From Schizochytrium sp. TIO01 (lineage: Eukaryota > Sar > Bigyra > Thraustochytrida > Thraustochytriidae): DNA of 64,000 bases. The translations under genes were made by a program, and so were the position numbers. The DNA is taken from contig SMSO01000032.1 in the NCBI GenBank assembly GCA_004764695.1, positions 3,578,983 to 3,642,982 on the forward strand. Direction: 5' to 3'. The notes under the pieces were generated by a model. The model saw only the letters and a list, made by a program, of their open reading frames with translations, was not told the origin of the DNA and searched no databases. This document shows positions 42,711-54,244 of the stretch, piece after piece; the first letter of the stretch is position 1, and each line of letters starts with the position of its first letter.

Positions 42711-42839
42711 TTACTTGCCTCCTTTGGAGCAGGTGCAGCGCTCAGACTGGGGCACGCCGGCGAGGGCGCTCTCGATGTGGTTGCCGCAGCCACCGTAGGT
42801 GAACTTCTGGCACTTGGGGCAGACGACCTTGTAGCACAT
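42711..42839 (-). CDS. 42-aa Cys-rich mini-protein (paralogue)
   Basis: The paralogue of the 41392 gene on the opposite strand. The frame is open 26 codons further upstream, but the ATG at 42839 aligns exactly with the start of the partner and has the same local context (CAAGATGTGC). Six Cys (C2, C7, C10, C18, C35, C37) and H21 are all conserved, along with GCG at 17-19 and VP at 29-30. The aromatic before GCG is Tyr here and Trp in the partner. The C-terminus ends in a Gly/Lys tail. The function is presumably a small metal-binding role; the partner protein is unknown. No TATA box is visible on this side, unlike its paralogue, so the two may be regulated differently. Confidence 0.82.
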   Translation of the reverse strand: MCYKVVCPKCQKFTYGGCGNHIESALAGVPQSERCTCSKGGK

Positions 42840-43988
42840 CTTGCTTGTTGCTTCTGCTGCTTCGAGTTGCTTTGGATTGCTTTGGTTTGCTTCTTTGAGT
42901 TGCGGGTTTGCTTTCAAGAGCTCTTCGGTCTCCGCCGCCTCCGGAAGAAAGCCTCAGGAGAAAAGGAGCGAGAAAAAGGAAAGAATAATCAAGAAGAAAC
43001 CGGAAATAAAAAGAGCGAGAGCGTGCCCACTAAGGGCCCAGATACCCCAAACTGTAGCCCTGAGGCATTTGAAAACTTTATTGAGGAACAAAAAGAATTT
43101 AAAAAAATGAATGAACAAACAAACAAAAGGTTTTCTCTCTTTGCGGCGTCGAACAGAGCAACTGTACGCAGCGAAAAATGATTGATTGAAAGGGCACAGG
43201 AACAAAGTCTGGTTGGGCAAACAAACTTGCATGCATACGTACAGAACAATCAATTATGTGTCAAGGTGCTGCGTGGCGATAAGGAAGGAAGGACTTTGAC
43301 CGAGAAGAAGCACCTACGTCCAATGATGCAGCCGCGCATAACTGGGAAGTATCTAAAGACTTACTTCTTCGCTGCTCTCTCGATAAATAATTTTAATTAG
43401 CTAATATTCCCTTTTTACCTACTCTTACTATTTTCCCTAAATTAAAATCCGCGTTTAAAACCACAATAATACTCATTGCGGTGAAATAATAATAAAACTT
43501 CGCGCATCGTAGTAATAAAATCCCATTAAGGGCGTTAAGAGGCATTTCTTTTTTTCAGGTCATAAAGTCCGGGTCTGAAAAGAGCATAACTTTTATTTTA
43601 ATTAAAATTAGAAAAGAAGCAATAGTTAACAAACCAACCAACGAACCAACCAGAAAGGAAACATAACAAGAGTCCAAGGATTTTCCATTACTTCTCAATT
43701 CAATTGTTCAAAATCGGCCAAAGAAGTAGATACACAAGAGCGGCAGAGACAAAGAAAGAAGTTCCGCCTTTAGCTCCGCTTCTTCAAGAAGTTCTTTTTC
43801 TTCTCCTCCTTCTTCTCTCCGGACCTCAGAGACCGCCGCGTGGAGAATAGAATCCGGAAGAACACAACCCTCGTTGAAAGAAAGCCTTTCTTTCCTCAAC
43901 GAGCCATCGAATCGACCACCTGAGAAAAGTAGGGATACCGCAGACCCTCCATAATACTTTGCCGCCTCAATTCGATCACCTCAAACAA

Positions 43989-44049
43989 CCAAACTATCAA
44001 ACTATCAAATAATCAAACCATCAAACTATCAAACTATCAAACTATCAAA
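43989..44049. repeat. CAAACTATC nonamer repeat
   Basis: About seven 9-base units, most reading CAAACTATC with single-base variants. Confidence 0.88.
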
Positions 44050-44942
44050 GAAAGAAAGAACGTCCAATCCTGAAAATCAATCCATCGCATGTGCCTTCTC
44101 TCTACTCCTACCCGAAAGCCTATACGCGCCCCTACCTCTGCGCTCGGGCTTTTCGTTTCTCCGAAGACGCGTATAGCCCCACATATCACTAACTTTAGAC
44201 ACATGCCTTCTGGAAGAGAGGGAGGCGAAACGCAGGAGGATACACACCTTTCATTTCACCGGGGCACCCGCACAATAGTATGCAAAGGAGGGCGCAGAGA
44301 GACAGACCTGCAGCTGTGGGGAGGGCATAGAGAAAATGTTCCAGAAGGGAGTTGGTAGAAAAGGCCATTTTGAAGGTTTTGCTTTTGTTACTATTCCTTT
44401 CTTTCCTTTCCTTTCCTTCCTTTCCTTTTTTATTTCTTTTCATTTTATTTCTTTTCTATTCTTTTCTTTTTGGAGCTTCGCTGTCTTCTTAGAAATGAAA
44501 AGGAGCGTAGACATGGCCGATAAAGCAGAGGTACAGATGCAAACCTCGAGAAGTACTTACGAGGAAGCGACGAAGACTGACGTCGAAGCTGCGAAGCGAA
44601 GGTGAACGTCGAAGCGTGGCGTGGAAGCGAGGCTGAAGAAGCGGGGCTGAAGAAGGAGGCAGGCTTCGTCCAGCCTGGCCAGGCCTCGGTGTGTCTCCTG
44701 CGGCGGAGTCCGGAGTTTTGCATCGGCGGGTATAAGGTACCGGAACTAAGCATTGCCTTGAGAAAGCGAGAGCAGCAAAGTGGAGGGGGCGATGGAAGAA
44801 AAGGAAGCGGGGTAATAGAAATTACAGAGAAGCCTAAAGGATTGATGGATAAGCAAACGCAAACGAGCAACTTAAAGCAGGGAAAGAAAGCCTTGGCGGA
44901 GAAATTGCAGGGAGAAAGAAACTTGAGACAGGAGACGTTCGA

Positions 44943-45008
44943 TTCAACTTCAACTCCAACTTCAACTTCAACTTCAACTTCAACTTCAACTTCAACTTCA
45001 ACTTCAAC
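44943..45008. repeat. (TTCAAC)11 hexamer repeat
   Basis: Eleven hexamer units, one with a T-to-C change. It stays open in all directions and creates artificial Thr-Ser or Val-Glu repeat frames on the two strands. Confidence 0.9.
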
Positions 45009-48000
45009 ATGCATCCATTCATCCATTCACCCATTCCCATGTTGCTCTTGTTTCCATGAGCCGTGGATCAGTTGTGAATGTGCATACCTGTAGTGAGATC
45101 AGGCCGGTTTGGTGCTCAGTGTTGAAGAGCTTGAGTCCGCATTATCTATGCCAAAGGCGCTGGCTGAGGTTTGGCTTTCTCTGTTGATTGTTTTGGGGGG
45201 GGTAATAGGATGAATACATACACTGTAACGGCCTTGCTGGCGACCTTTTCATTCACCTTTTCACCTTTTGACATGTAAGTAACAATAAAAAACTGGATTG
45301 GGCAAAATGGCCTGATGGAAGTCCAGATCAACTCATCGTTCGAGCAAGAGTAAATGTGTATGTCAGGAGGAGCGAAGGGCGCCTTGTCGTCACGAGGCTC
45401 GGCGATGGATACATGACTTGTAAAATGAATGGACGATTCTCTGAAGGGACATCATGAAAAGACAGGGATCGAGGCAGTGTGGAACGGCAATTTTTTTTTA
45501 CTTTTTTTTTAATTTTTTTTTTTCCCATTTAATTTTATTATTTTTAATTAAAAAATAATAAGATGTGTGAATATAACAGCAATCAATTAGCACACGTGCG
45601 CAAGATCACGGCGGTCTAAGAGAGAGCTCGTTTACCAGCTACTTGCATATCTAACCTGGATACAATGGTTCTGAGCGCTCGATCCATCCAAGTTTGGTGC
45701 TCTGTCCTGCTCTGGCTGGCCTAGCTAGCGCTTCGAAAATCCATGAGCCGAACAGCTAACTGATTTTTGAAGCGGCAAAAGTCGTACTCTTGGAGGGGCT
45801 CTCATATTAATTTGCAAGTTCACGAAGCCACGAAGACCTTTCACCTGCAACTTCGCCGACCTCTTCTCGTTCTATGGAAACCTCCAGTCGAGCACCACTT
45901 CTGCACGACACCAAAGGAAACGAAGACATTTCGTTTATCTATCTGTTCGCATTGAACTGTTGTGCATTGGAGTACTTCTCAACAACAGCCTTCCTTTGCG
46001 TGTGTGCTCCAGGATAACAACACAAATGGTCTTACGGGGGAGCATCCTCGAGACTGTTGAGATAGCCAACGACGTGCTGTTGCAGGAAATCATTGAGCTC
46101 TTTCAAGTGGCCAAAGAAGCGTAGGACCCCGCGAGATAAGAAGTCGCGCTATCTCTCTGCCTCCATGTTGTCACCTTGGCAAGTTGCCAGAAGGAAAAGA
46201 CTGCCTCGTACGAAGTGGCGAGTGAACGCCCTGAAGGCAGCTAATCCAAGAAACTTGGACCACCAGGCACTAACTCGAACTCGGGGCGGTCAATAGTCTA
46301 CAGCGCCGTTGTTGTGCTTCTCCCGCTGAGAGATCCTACTTGTCCCGCGGCGAACAAGTCAAGGAGAGCTCCAGTGGGGAAAGAGCTTCCGCGCAAAGGC
46401 CGCTCCGTATCCAGATACCACGCTTCTTCAATCGTTGTCTGATCGGGTTTGTACTGCGGCAAGTCAGGCGGTCTTTGCTCCCTCGCTTGCTTGCCTGCCT
46501 GCTGTAGGCGTCGTGCTGGTCCTCGTGGGAGCACAGCTCTCTCTCTCTCTCTCTTTACAGAGGCATCATTCGCCGCCAGCGAAGTAGCGAAGGAAACCGC
46601 GGTCGAGAATTCCCAACCTATGAGACTGATGGCGCTAAGTGACTAAGGCGAGGCCTGAGAGGAAGCTCAAGCGCACCTTAATTAATCCAAGGTGCTGCAG
46701 CTTTGTAGTGAAACGATGCTGTAATCCACTTTAAACTCACTGGATTAGTCTAGTTACCACACTTGTGTGTATTCGGAGACAAGCGCTACATTTGGCGATG
46801 CTTGGCCTTGAGCTCTGTGTCCAACCCGAACAAGCAAGTTGGTTGATAGCTAGGTCTGACGGCGAGCCTGCGACCAGCGGCGAGAGCCACGTCGCTTCGA
46901 CGATTGGAGCTGGCAGAGGGTACGTCTAAACCAATTTAACTTCGTAAAGCAGGAGTTCTTGTGGCACGGGTTCCTGGCACGTGCGGCGAAGTCACTCACT
47001 ATCTTGGACTGGCAAGGTAAATTATCGCTGATCCTGGAATTACAATTAGTTTGTCTTCTTAATTGCACGCGTGAAACTTCAGCAGCGCGGAGCTTACAGG
47101 CCAGGGGAAGCCCGACTTGGCTTGTTTGCTGTCGATGAGGCCAAACCCGATCGGCAGACCGGCCAACCAGCACGGATACTGCGCTGGTGAGAAAACAAAG
47201 TCTGGGGTGTCTTGAGTTTGCTTGCGCACGTGTGCGACGAGAACAGTTCCCAGGTACTTTTAGACGAATGTCCAGTGCTGAAGGTAGGTACCGAGGTATT
47301 AGGTAGGTTAGTAGGGAAGTAGGTGCCTCGACCAGGAAGTTGGAGTGTTTGTGCAGTATATCGCTCGTAGCGGCGAAGTAACTCGGAGTTTTTGATGGTG
47401 ATTGCACAACGTAGCCTGTGATTGCTTATTAGAGAGTAATCAGTCAAGTGGAAATGTTCTACATAAAGGCTAGGGTTGGACGCATAAGGAATCTTGAGCA
47501 CAGCGGGTATCTATCTCGGTGGTTTTGCATAGGAGAATTATGAAGATCGAACCAGGAGTCTTCTGCGGAGATCTTTGCAAATGTGTGCTCTTCTTCTCTC
47601 TTGCGAAGTGATTGCTAGCAAATACTCTTCATATTTATTTCATAAGCGGATAGGCAACACTTGTCAAGATGATGGATAGGAAAAGAAACATATAGATCCC
47701 GAACCCTTATGCAAGACTGAAATTAAGAAACCGCATGACTGAAGGGAGTGCAAAAGAAAAATTGTCGACATCTTTTTTAATCTGTCGGACAATGCTGAAC
47801 GATCATTTTGCGAGGTACCATCACTTGAATTTTCCGAGGCAAACGAAAGGTTTGAAAGAAAAAGAAAAAAGGAACCCAGGCCTAGTTTAGAACAAATCAC
47901 ACACCTATTTGTGACTTAGAGACGACATTACTCTGACAAGAAACCTTAGAATTCAGAGTTCGTCATAAGCCGACCAAATACAACAGAGGTTGCGCCTTTT

Positions 48001-48358
48001 TCATGGAAAGCTCACAAATTGCACAGGACATGCGACTAATGCTTCTTGGTTTCGATTCAATGTATTTGCAATTTGAGGAAAGCATAATGAATGATATGTA
48101 GTCTGCTGAAGTACTACCAACCTTACAAGATTTTATTATTCTTCAAAATGAAAATTAAAGGTTACCGCGATGATTTTTCTTCTTCTTCTTCTTTTATTAT
48201 TACACCCCCCGAAAATAATATAAACTTCGGTGTACATACTACTTCTAATGAAATATTTCATGAAAGCGCATTTGAGAAATGGGACGTGCCTTGCCTTTCG
48301 GACTAAAGAACTGTATGCAAATCTCCGCGATGGTATCGACTATTTAGTTAGTCATAAC

Positions 48359-49435
48359 CTAAGGACTTTCTGCAGTGACGCTTGCCGATGATGAAGGTGT
48401 CGATGGCGTTTGTGAGGTGAACAGAGATTTGGCAATTGATGAAAGGTTTTTATGACGTCGACAGGAGCGACAAGACTGGCTTCGCCTTAAAGCATCTTCC
48501 ATACTGTTCCTTGCAGCAAGATCATCATACGCCGCTCCTTCCCCGATAGGGTACGGCAGCTCCGAACCTTCAGTCAGCTCGAGACTCATGACAAATTCAA
48601 CATTTTTCTTGCGGCTATACGCAGGAAGAAATAGGTGAAAGGGCAATACGGAGTCATTTGTATCCTCGTTCTCCTCCTCGGCTTTATTTAAACTTAAGTC
48701 GCCATTACTATCTCTTGTATTTGAACCTCGTGAAGATCTTCTTTTCTGAACCTTATCCACCGTTTTAGCTTTCTCGTCAGGCTTTGGAGAAGCCTTGCTT
48801 GCGTCATTGTGCGTGCTTTTATCGATCACTAGCAAAAACCCTGTAAAGTCAAGCTCACCGTCTGTCGCGTATTTGTCCACATCCTTGCGTAGCTGGTCAA
48901 GGCTGCTTTGAAGTCCAACGAGCTTCAGAGCGAGTGAGATCTCCTCAAAATCAAGCGCACCGCTGCCGTCCTCATCAAGAAGCTCAAAGACTTTCATATA
49001 CATTCGTCTAGTTTCGGAGGACATCCGGCCAACGACTCGTTGGCCCCGAATTCTCTGCCAATGGTTGCGTTGCCTGAGGGTATCAATTTCCACAGAAACC
49101 TGTAGAGCCTTTTGCTGTGCCTTGCGGCACTTTGGGCAGCCTCCTTGTCGCCAATCCTTCAAAATGCCCTTATGTAGACGTGGTGACGTCCCCTTGCTTC
49201 TTTCTTGATTGTTGCTTGCAGATGGTGGATGTGGTGTGAGTGTTGCTGCCTGTTCTTGGTCATCTCCATCGCCGTTCTTCTGCAGTTCGTCATTAAGTTC
49301 TTCGACTTTCCTTTGGTCTTTGGACCCTGCCTTCTGCCTTCTTGCCTGTTTAGACGTCTTTCGTACTGGTTTATTTCCCAAAGACACTGGCGGTATCTCC
49401 TCCAGAAGTGCAGCGATCTCATCGCGAGGGCTCAT
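48359..49435 (-). CDS. EF-hand protein
   Basis: A frame of 358 residues from the ATG at 49435. The reading frame continues upstream to about 49492, where a TTGCAG acceptor-like site stands, so a short upstream exon is possible (the extra residues look protein-like). One canonical EF-hand loop is present at about 154-165 (DEDGSGALDFEE, with D, D, S, A, D and E in calcium-binding positions), preceded by a hydrophobic helix (MYMKVFELL). A second loop at about 186-197 (DKYATDGELDFT) is degenerate and may not bind. The first 95 residues are basic and disordered, followed by CPKC (100-103). A Ser/Lys-rich tract and a C-terminal CRSCRRH motif follow the EF-hand pair. It is probably a calcium-responsive adaptor. 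Its neighbours include two flagellum-linked genes. Confidence 0.75.
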   Translation of the reverse strand: MSPRDEIAALLEEIPPVSLGNKPVRKTSKQARRQKAGSKDQRKVEELNDELQKNGDGDDQEQAATLTPHPPSASNNQERSKGTSPRLHKGILKDWRQGGCPKCRKAQQKALQVSVEIDTLRQRNHWQRIRGQRVVGRMSSETRRMYMKVFELLDEDGSGALDFEEISLALKLVGLQSSLDQLRKDVDKYATDGELDFTGFLLVIDKSTHNDASKASPKPDEKAKTVDKVQKRRSSRGSNTRDSNGDLSLNKAEEENEDTNDSVLPFHLFLPAYSRKKNVEFVMSLELTEGSELPYPIGEGAAYDDLAARNSMEDALRRSQSCRSCRRHKNLSSIAKSLFTSQTPSTPSSSASVTAESP

Positions 49436-49825
49436 GAGACCCACGCCAACCCTGTACCAGTCTGAATACTGCGCTACAGATTTCCTTTCCGCCTGCAATC
49501 TAAACAGTTCTGATCAATAAGGCATTACGTCATTTGTTATGCTCTCCAGGTGTTTGTATTGAGTTGCCTACTGCAACCAGGTGGTCCAGTGCAGCAGAAT
49601 TGGACTCCTCGCTAAAGTCCCGCGGAGAACTCCGCCCAGGAAAGTACACACCCTACGGTTCTCGACATTAAACATATGCAAATTACATAATTTGGCTCAG
49701 ATAATAATGGGGGTCGCGGTAAAACTCGTCTCGCGGCTCGCGTCGCAAGTGAGGAAATAGACACGTCCACATTGCTCGCTTTAGCCTCCTAGAATTACAA
49801 AGCTAGAGTGCGCGGTGCCCTGGTA

Positions 49826-50293
49826 ATGCTTTGTTCGCCTTCTGTCACACATGTGGCTCGAAAGAAAGGAAAAGGTCTGCAGGAAGGAAATAAATCACTG
49901 GGTGAACGCACCGCAGCTAAACTAGATGAGACTCTCTTGTGTAAATCGGCAGAACAATCGTTAGCCATCGCACAGAAAATGCTTAGCGGTAAAAAAGCAT
50001 CGCATTTGGACTGGGCCAAAATTGATGCCTTTGAGACTAAGAGAAAACGTTGTAAACTAGTCGGCGAAACATCACCTGGCCCAGGGCACTACAATATCCA
50101 ACAAGCTGAAATTGAAGCCAAAAAACGGTGCGGGAATGGTCTTTTGCGCTGGACTGGACCACCAGAGCTTACAAAAAGACAAGTGCAGGATCGTACCGAA
50201 GGAAAAGACATTCGTAGAGATTACATTGTACCATCTTGCTTTGATAAATACAAAACCAAAGCTCAACCTACTCGAGCACTGTATCAAAAGTGA
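49826..50293 (+). CDS. PG-rich (SHIPPO-type) microtubule-associated protein
   Basis: A frame of 155 residues from the first ATG (49826). The frame is open a little upstream to a stop at 49790, near a CCTCCTAG acceptor-like site, so this could be the 3' exon of a longer gene. The protein is basic, with one clear sperm-tail PG-rich motif, SPGPGHYNI, at 83-91. Proteins with PGPxxY repeats are typically axonemal or microtubule-inner proteins. A single copy is weak evidence alone, but the neighbouring KATNIP homologue makes a flagellar role reasonable. A partly similar ending (DYIVPSCFDKY, about 132-142) may be a degenerate second unit. Confidence 0.58.
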   Translation: MLCSPSVTHVARKKGKGLQEGNKSLGERTAAKLDETLLCKSAEQSLAIAQKMLSGKKASHLDWAKIDAFETKRKRCKLVGETSPGPGHYNIQQAEIEAKKRCGNGLLRWTGPPELTKRQVQDRTEGKDIRRDYIVPSCFDKYKTKAQPTRALYQK

Positions 50294-51040
50294 GGGATCA
50301 ACTTACAGCCAACGCATCTTCGTTGATAGAACTTCACGACATATTTCAAAAAGGCAAACGAAGAGGAGGGAAATGAGCACTTCACGCATATTTAAGAACT
50401 CATTTCACTACACAAATGTTAATCAATGACTTTAAGTCTGTTTTATCAAACGATACTAGCTTTAACCTGTGAAACTAAAGTTCAAGAACTATTCTTTAAA
50501 CAACAACGAGTAAATCTACCTGTAGTGTATATATGTGTGTGTTTCGACTTGATCAACACAGAAGCTTGATTCGCTAAATATTTTTGTTTATGGATTTAAG
50601 AGACCTCGTACCTTACCTAAGAGTGAACATAGTAGTAGGTATTAAAAAGTATTAACATTTATTCATGTATAGCCTAGTTATGTAATTCAGTTTGATCTAG
50701 CGTTATCTCGGAAATTTCTGTCTCGAAATATATAGCGTACTTTTATCTCCATTTTGAACAAGTATTGCAAGTAACTCTCTGTGCATTTTCATACTCGTTT
50801 TCTTATCCACAATTTTTCGCTATCTGCTATGACAACAGTTAAACTCCATTCTTTTGAACGTTTCCTTTCCAAGAATCTGTCTTCGAACTACCTCAGGTGT
50901 GTACGCTTGCCACTTAAATACCAATGAGACGACTAAAGGTGCCGGTCCCATCGTGGATCACTAGCAACGAAGTATAACTGGGCATTTCAATCTTCAAATC
51001 ATTCATACATTCAAATCTATAATATTATATATCAAGACAA
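50294..51040. other. Convergent 3' intergenic, no gene seen
   Basis: AT-rich sequence between two converging genes. It holds probable 3' untranslated regions. No frame or repeat of note. Confidence 0.5.
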
Positions 51041-54000
51041 CTACACCGAGCGATTGTTGTCGATGAAGACTACGCTCTGCTCCTTTTCTCCACAATATGG
51101 CACTCTACTTTCCTCAGTGGCGTGGCGAAGCACAGAAGATTGCGATGTGAAGACCACACTCTGCGAAGGGGCATCACGAGCAGAACGAAGTTCTCCATGA
51201 AAGATGATCAGATTATCTAAATACACCACTACCTCACTGACGCCACGACCTGGGCATATGGACTGGTTCCAAAAAATAAGGGCCCCCAATGTAATCCGTC
51301 GATCAAACAAGGCATACAGCCGTGCAGGCCTGGCAGCGTCGGGTGGCGTGAGACGGGTAGACCATGGCTTACGCCAGTTAGGATCAAGCTCACCCTTGCT
51401 TGGTACCAGCAACCGTCCACCATAACCCTTCATATTAAGAGGCTTTCCCCTTGCATCAATAATCTCCAGCTTATCAAGGCCCACCCATGTTGGGTCGCCA
51501 TGCGAGTCAAGAAAATCAAAGCGCAGCGAATAGCCACTAGGAAGTAAAGGCACCTCCCAATCTTGCTGCAAACTGCCATGAAGTAAAGCAGCTCCCCGAC
51601 TTCCGACCGAAACTTCGCGTGGTGGCCGAGGGGCATCTTTGAAAGCATCTCCACCTTGCCAAATGCGAGGCTCAGTCTTGTCTGAGGTGTCACTCGAGGG
51701 TTCCTTTTGCTCCTCAGACACATTTGACATATACCCATCCCCATGGCAGGTAGCGGAGGTACTTGGGTCTGCATCCATTTCAAATAAAATGGTTTGGCCA
51801 AACTCTACTTCATCTGTGCCCGTGGCACGGCGAATGGTAAGACCTTGAGAAGGTGACAAGCGCATGCCGTCAAGTGTTACATGTGCTGTACGAACACCAC
51901 GACGAGTGTCTTCAACATTTTTATTGTAGTTCCAAACTCGAATTCCGGCAAGAGCAAAATGCCGCGTTCCCAAGTCAATTTCCATAACATGGTCTTCATT
52001 AGGATTGAATTCAATAAGCCACATGTGGTGTTCATTTGATGTGTTATTCCAGCCATCAATGACCTTATCTAAAGTACGAGGATCTCCACTGTGACCATTA
52101 ACATTGATGTCAGGTGGGAAAGCCTTCATACGCTTGCGCAATGGGTACTTTTCAACAAGTTTGCCTTCACGATTACGGACGAGGAGGGCCAACCCTGTAA
52201 GACCCATGTAGTATATATCTCCCCAAGTATCAGTAAAGTTGAATCGAAGTCGTCTTCCACGTGGAGCCACCCTGACGTGCTTCTCACGCAGTTTTAGGCT
52301 CCCTGCCGACCGCGTGCAAACTGGGCGATCCACACACATGGACTGGGATAATTTGCGAATGCCATCGGCGGCAGACTGCGAACGATTTACAGCACGTTCA
52401 CTTGACTTGACAATGCCAAGTGCTCGCTCCCAGCGCTCGTCCCCACTAACGCTCAAAGAGGAATCTAAGAGTTGTGAGATAGATGCGCTTGAAGACGACA
52501 ACGGGTTGTTTGAGCGATTATATATGGGGGAGGAACGAACCTTGACAGGTTCGTCTCGAACGAAGGAGCGACTCAGTGGGCTTGCACTTGCTGTAGTCTC
52601 CGCATGAACGGAATCCTCTAGAGGACTAAGAATAACCCCATAGTCTCCGTCCTCTTCGTTATTATTGAATTCATTACCTTTTTTACTTCCGGTGTCAGTC
52701 TCTTTTCGGTAACCTTTTTTTGTTCGTAAACTCTTTTGAACTCGTTCTTCTAGACTTTGGCCCTCTAATATATACTGTTCAACCTCTTCTGATGAAATCG
52801 CAGCAAGAGATGTAGACAAATATTGCCTTCCTGATTTGTTGCCACCCACACAAAGGGGGCTTGCAGAACTAGATGATTCATAGTAGACAAAGGATTTCGA
52901 CCGCAAAGAAGACTGTTCATGGCTTGCAGCACTTTCTACGCTATCGCGTTGGTTTTTACTGCGCGATGCACCAAGGGTCCGCGATTCGCGACTTGACCGA
53001 CGTGCCGTTACCGGGACATCGGGCATAGACCGATCAGTACCTTTTATGAGGCTCCTGGATGAGCCGGAACTTTCCTTGCTAGCTCGACGAGTTGGGCTTT
53101 GATATATGTGTCTCCCGGCCTCAAGATCATCTATGTTGGGACTCAAAGCCGGAATAGATTCCGCTGGAGATCTGTTCGGATCATTTGGCTTCGCCTTGAA
53201 GTTCTCACTGTGACTTTTACTAGTGCTAGTATCACCGTTCGCTTGGCGAACACTACGGCCCCAGCTAGACAGTCGGCTAAGACCAAGATTCATGGATCTA
53301 GACATAGACATGGATAGGGACATCGATTTGGAAAGCAGTGAGACCTCATCATCGTTATCATTGCTCAGTTGGGGACTTTCTAAAATCTCAAGTATTTCTG
53401 GGACGCTTTGAACATCCTCATCTTCGTGTGAGTTATCATCTGTATCGCACGCTATTTCAAAGTCATCAAGATAGTCTTCTTCCGTCTCATCCTTTTGGTC
53501 GTGGTTATTTTCATGATCTTCATTGTCGATATTACTGCTCTGGATAATGAGGCTGCGATGGCTCACTCCTCGGTCATCGTCCGAATGCTTTCCCAAAAGC
53601 GCACGGCTTCCAGAGGCACGCCGACTGTGCATCTTGTTTACACTTATCCCTTTTGGGCTAGAGTGAAGAAATCCGCTGGAATTCATGGAAAGCGAATTCT
53701 CCTTGCTCTGCGGGCTAACCTTATCCGAATGCGACGATGCTTGTTTTTTAAGCCTTGTAGATGGCAAACTTGCCGGCTTTAAAAATTCTGGTTCTACCAC
53801 TCGACCCCATTGACGACGATTCTTTTGCGCAGCAATTTGCGAGCCGACATTACCAAAGGTCGTATTGGCTCGTCTTCGGTGATCTCCATGCTGACTTCCA
53901 ATGTGCCCTGTGGACTTGTTCAGGCTCGAGAGCGGTGCACGTTCGTTTTGAACAGATCCGTGCAGCGATGTTCTACGCCTTCTTCGAGATCCGCTGGGGC

Positions 54001-54244
54001 CCATACTAGAATTTGATGGTACCATAGAAGCTGATGCTGCAAATGAGTTAGAGGCTGAGGACACAGCAGGGTAAATACTTCCATGCTGACGATTCTGGTT
54101 GGCACCGCTGAAGTGTGTCACAAAGCCACGTTCTAGCTCACGTTTTCGTCGCTCTTCATCGCTTACTTTGCGACGCTCTTCTTCGCGACGGAGTCTATTA
54201 CGCTCTTGAAGTTCGCGCAAATTGCGTTCTACATCGCTCTGCAT
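51041..54244 (-). CDS. KATNIP: KATNIP-like ciliary basal-body protein
   Basis: A frame of 1067 residues from the ATG at 54244 (open to 54301 without another ATG). The N-terminus is a short charged coiled-coil-like helix (about 5-40). Residues 40-650 are Ser-rich and disordered. Two copies of the katanin-interacting-protein domain (DUF4457) follow. The first is at about 662-823 and carries FNFTDTWGDIYYMGLTGL, WLIEFNPNEDHVMEIDLG and AGIRVWNYNKNVEDTRRGV. The second is at about 897-1036 and carries SLRFDFLDSHGDPTWVGLDKL and GALIFWNQSICPGRGVSEV. KATNIP proteins in animals localise to the ciliary base and bind katanin. The family is restricted largely to organisms with cilia, which supports a flagellated stage here. 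The human protein has more domain copies, so this is a shorter form. Confidence 0.85.
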   Translation of the reverse strand: MQSDVERNLRELQERNRLRREEERRKVSDEERRKRELERGFVTHFSGANQNRQHGSIYPAVSSASNSFAASASMVPSNSSMGPSGSRRRRRTSLHGSVQNERAPLSSLNKSTGHIGSQHGDHRRRANTTFGNVGSQIAAQKNRRQWGRVVEPEFLKPASLPSTRLKKQASSHSDKVSPQSKENSLSMNSSGFLHSSPKGISVNKMHSRRASGSRALLGKHSDDDRGVSHRSLIIQSSNIDNEDHENNHDQKDETEEDYLDDFEIACDTDDNSHEDEDVQSVPEILEILESPQLSNDNDDEVSLLSKSMSLSMSMSRSMNLGLSRLSSWGRSVRQANGDTSTSKSHSENFKAKPNDPNRSPAESIPALSPNIDDLEAGRHIYQSPTRRASKESSGSSRSLIKGTDRSMPDVPVTARRSSRESRTLGASRSKNQRDSVESAASHEQSSLRSKSFVYYESSSSASPLCVGGNKSGRQYLSTSLAAISSEEVEQYILEGQSLEERVQKSLRTKKGYRKETDTGSKKGNEFNNNEEDGDYGVILSPLEDSVHAETTASASPLSRSFVRDEPVKVRSSPIYNRSNNPLSSSSASISQLLDSSLSVSGDERWERALGIVKSSERAVNRSQSAADGIRKLSQSMCVDRPVCTRSAGSLKLREKHVRVAPRGRRLRFNFTDTWGDIYYMGLTGLALLVRNREGKLVEKYPLRKRMKAFPPDINVNGHSGDPRTLDKVIDGWNNTSNEHHMWLIEFNPNEDHVMEIDLGTRHFALAGIRVWNYNKNVEDTRRGVRTAHVTLDGMRLSPSQGLTIRRATGTDEVEFGQTILFEMDADPSTSATCHGDGYMSNVSEEQKEPSSDTSDKTEPRIWQGGDAFKDAPRPPREVSVGSRGAALLHGSLQQDWEVPLLPSGYSLRFDFLDSHGDPTWVGLDKLEIIDARGKPLNMKGYGGRLLVPSKGELDPNWRKPWSTRLTPPDAARPARLYALFDRRITLGALIFWNQSICPGRGVSEVVVYLDNLIIFHGELRSARDAPSQSVVFTSQSSVLRHATEESRVPYCGEKEQSVVFIDNNRSV

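Larger units (their letters stand above)
42840..48358. other. Long repeat-rich intergenic stretch, no supported gene
   Basis: More than 5 kb without a convincing gene. Frames at 42777-43253, 44445-45093 and 46850-47501 overlap on both strands and are shaped by simple repeats. Repeats: CAAACTATC nonamers (43989-44049), a pyrimidine-rich run (about 44391-44468), (TTCAAC)11 (44943-45008) and T-rich runs at 45490-45525. AT-rich patches lie at 43.4-43.7 and 45.5 kb. GTAGGT-rich sequence occurs at 47282-47320. Confidence 0.45.

Noticed and set aside
44445-45026. 193-codon minus frame beginning with Val-Glu repeats
   Set aside because: The repeat is the (TTCAAC)11 array read on the minus strand; the remainder is Ser/Pro/Phe-rich without structure.
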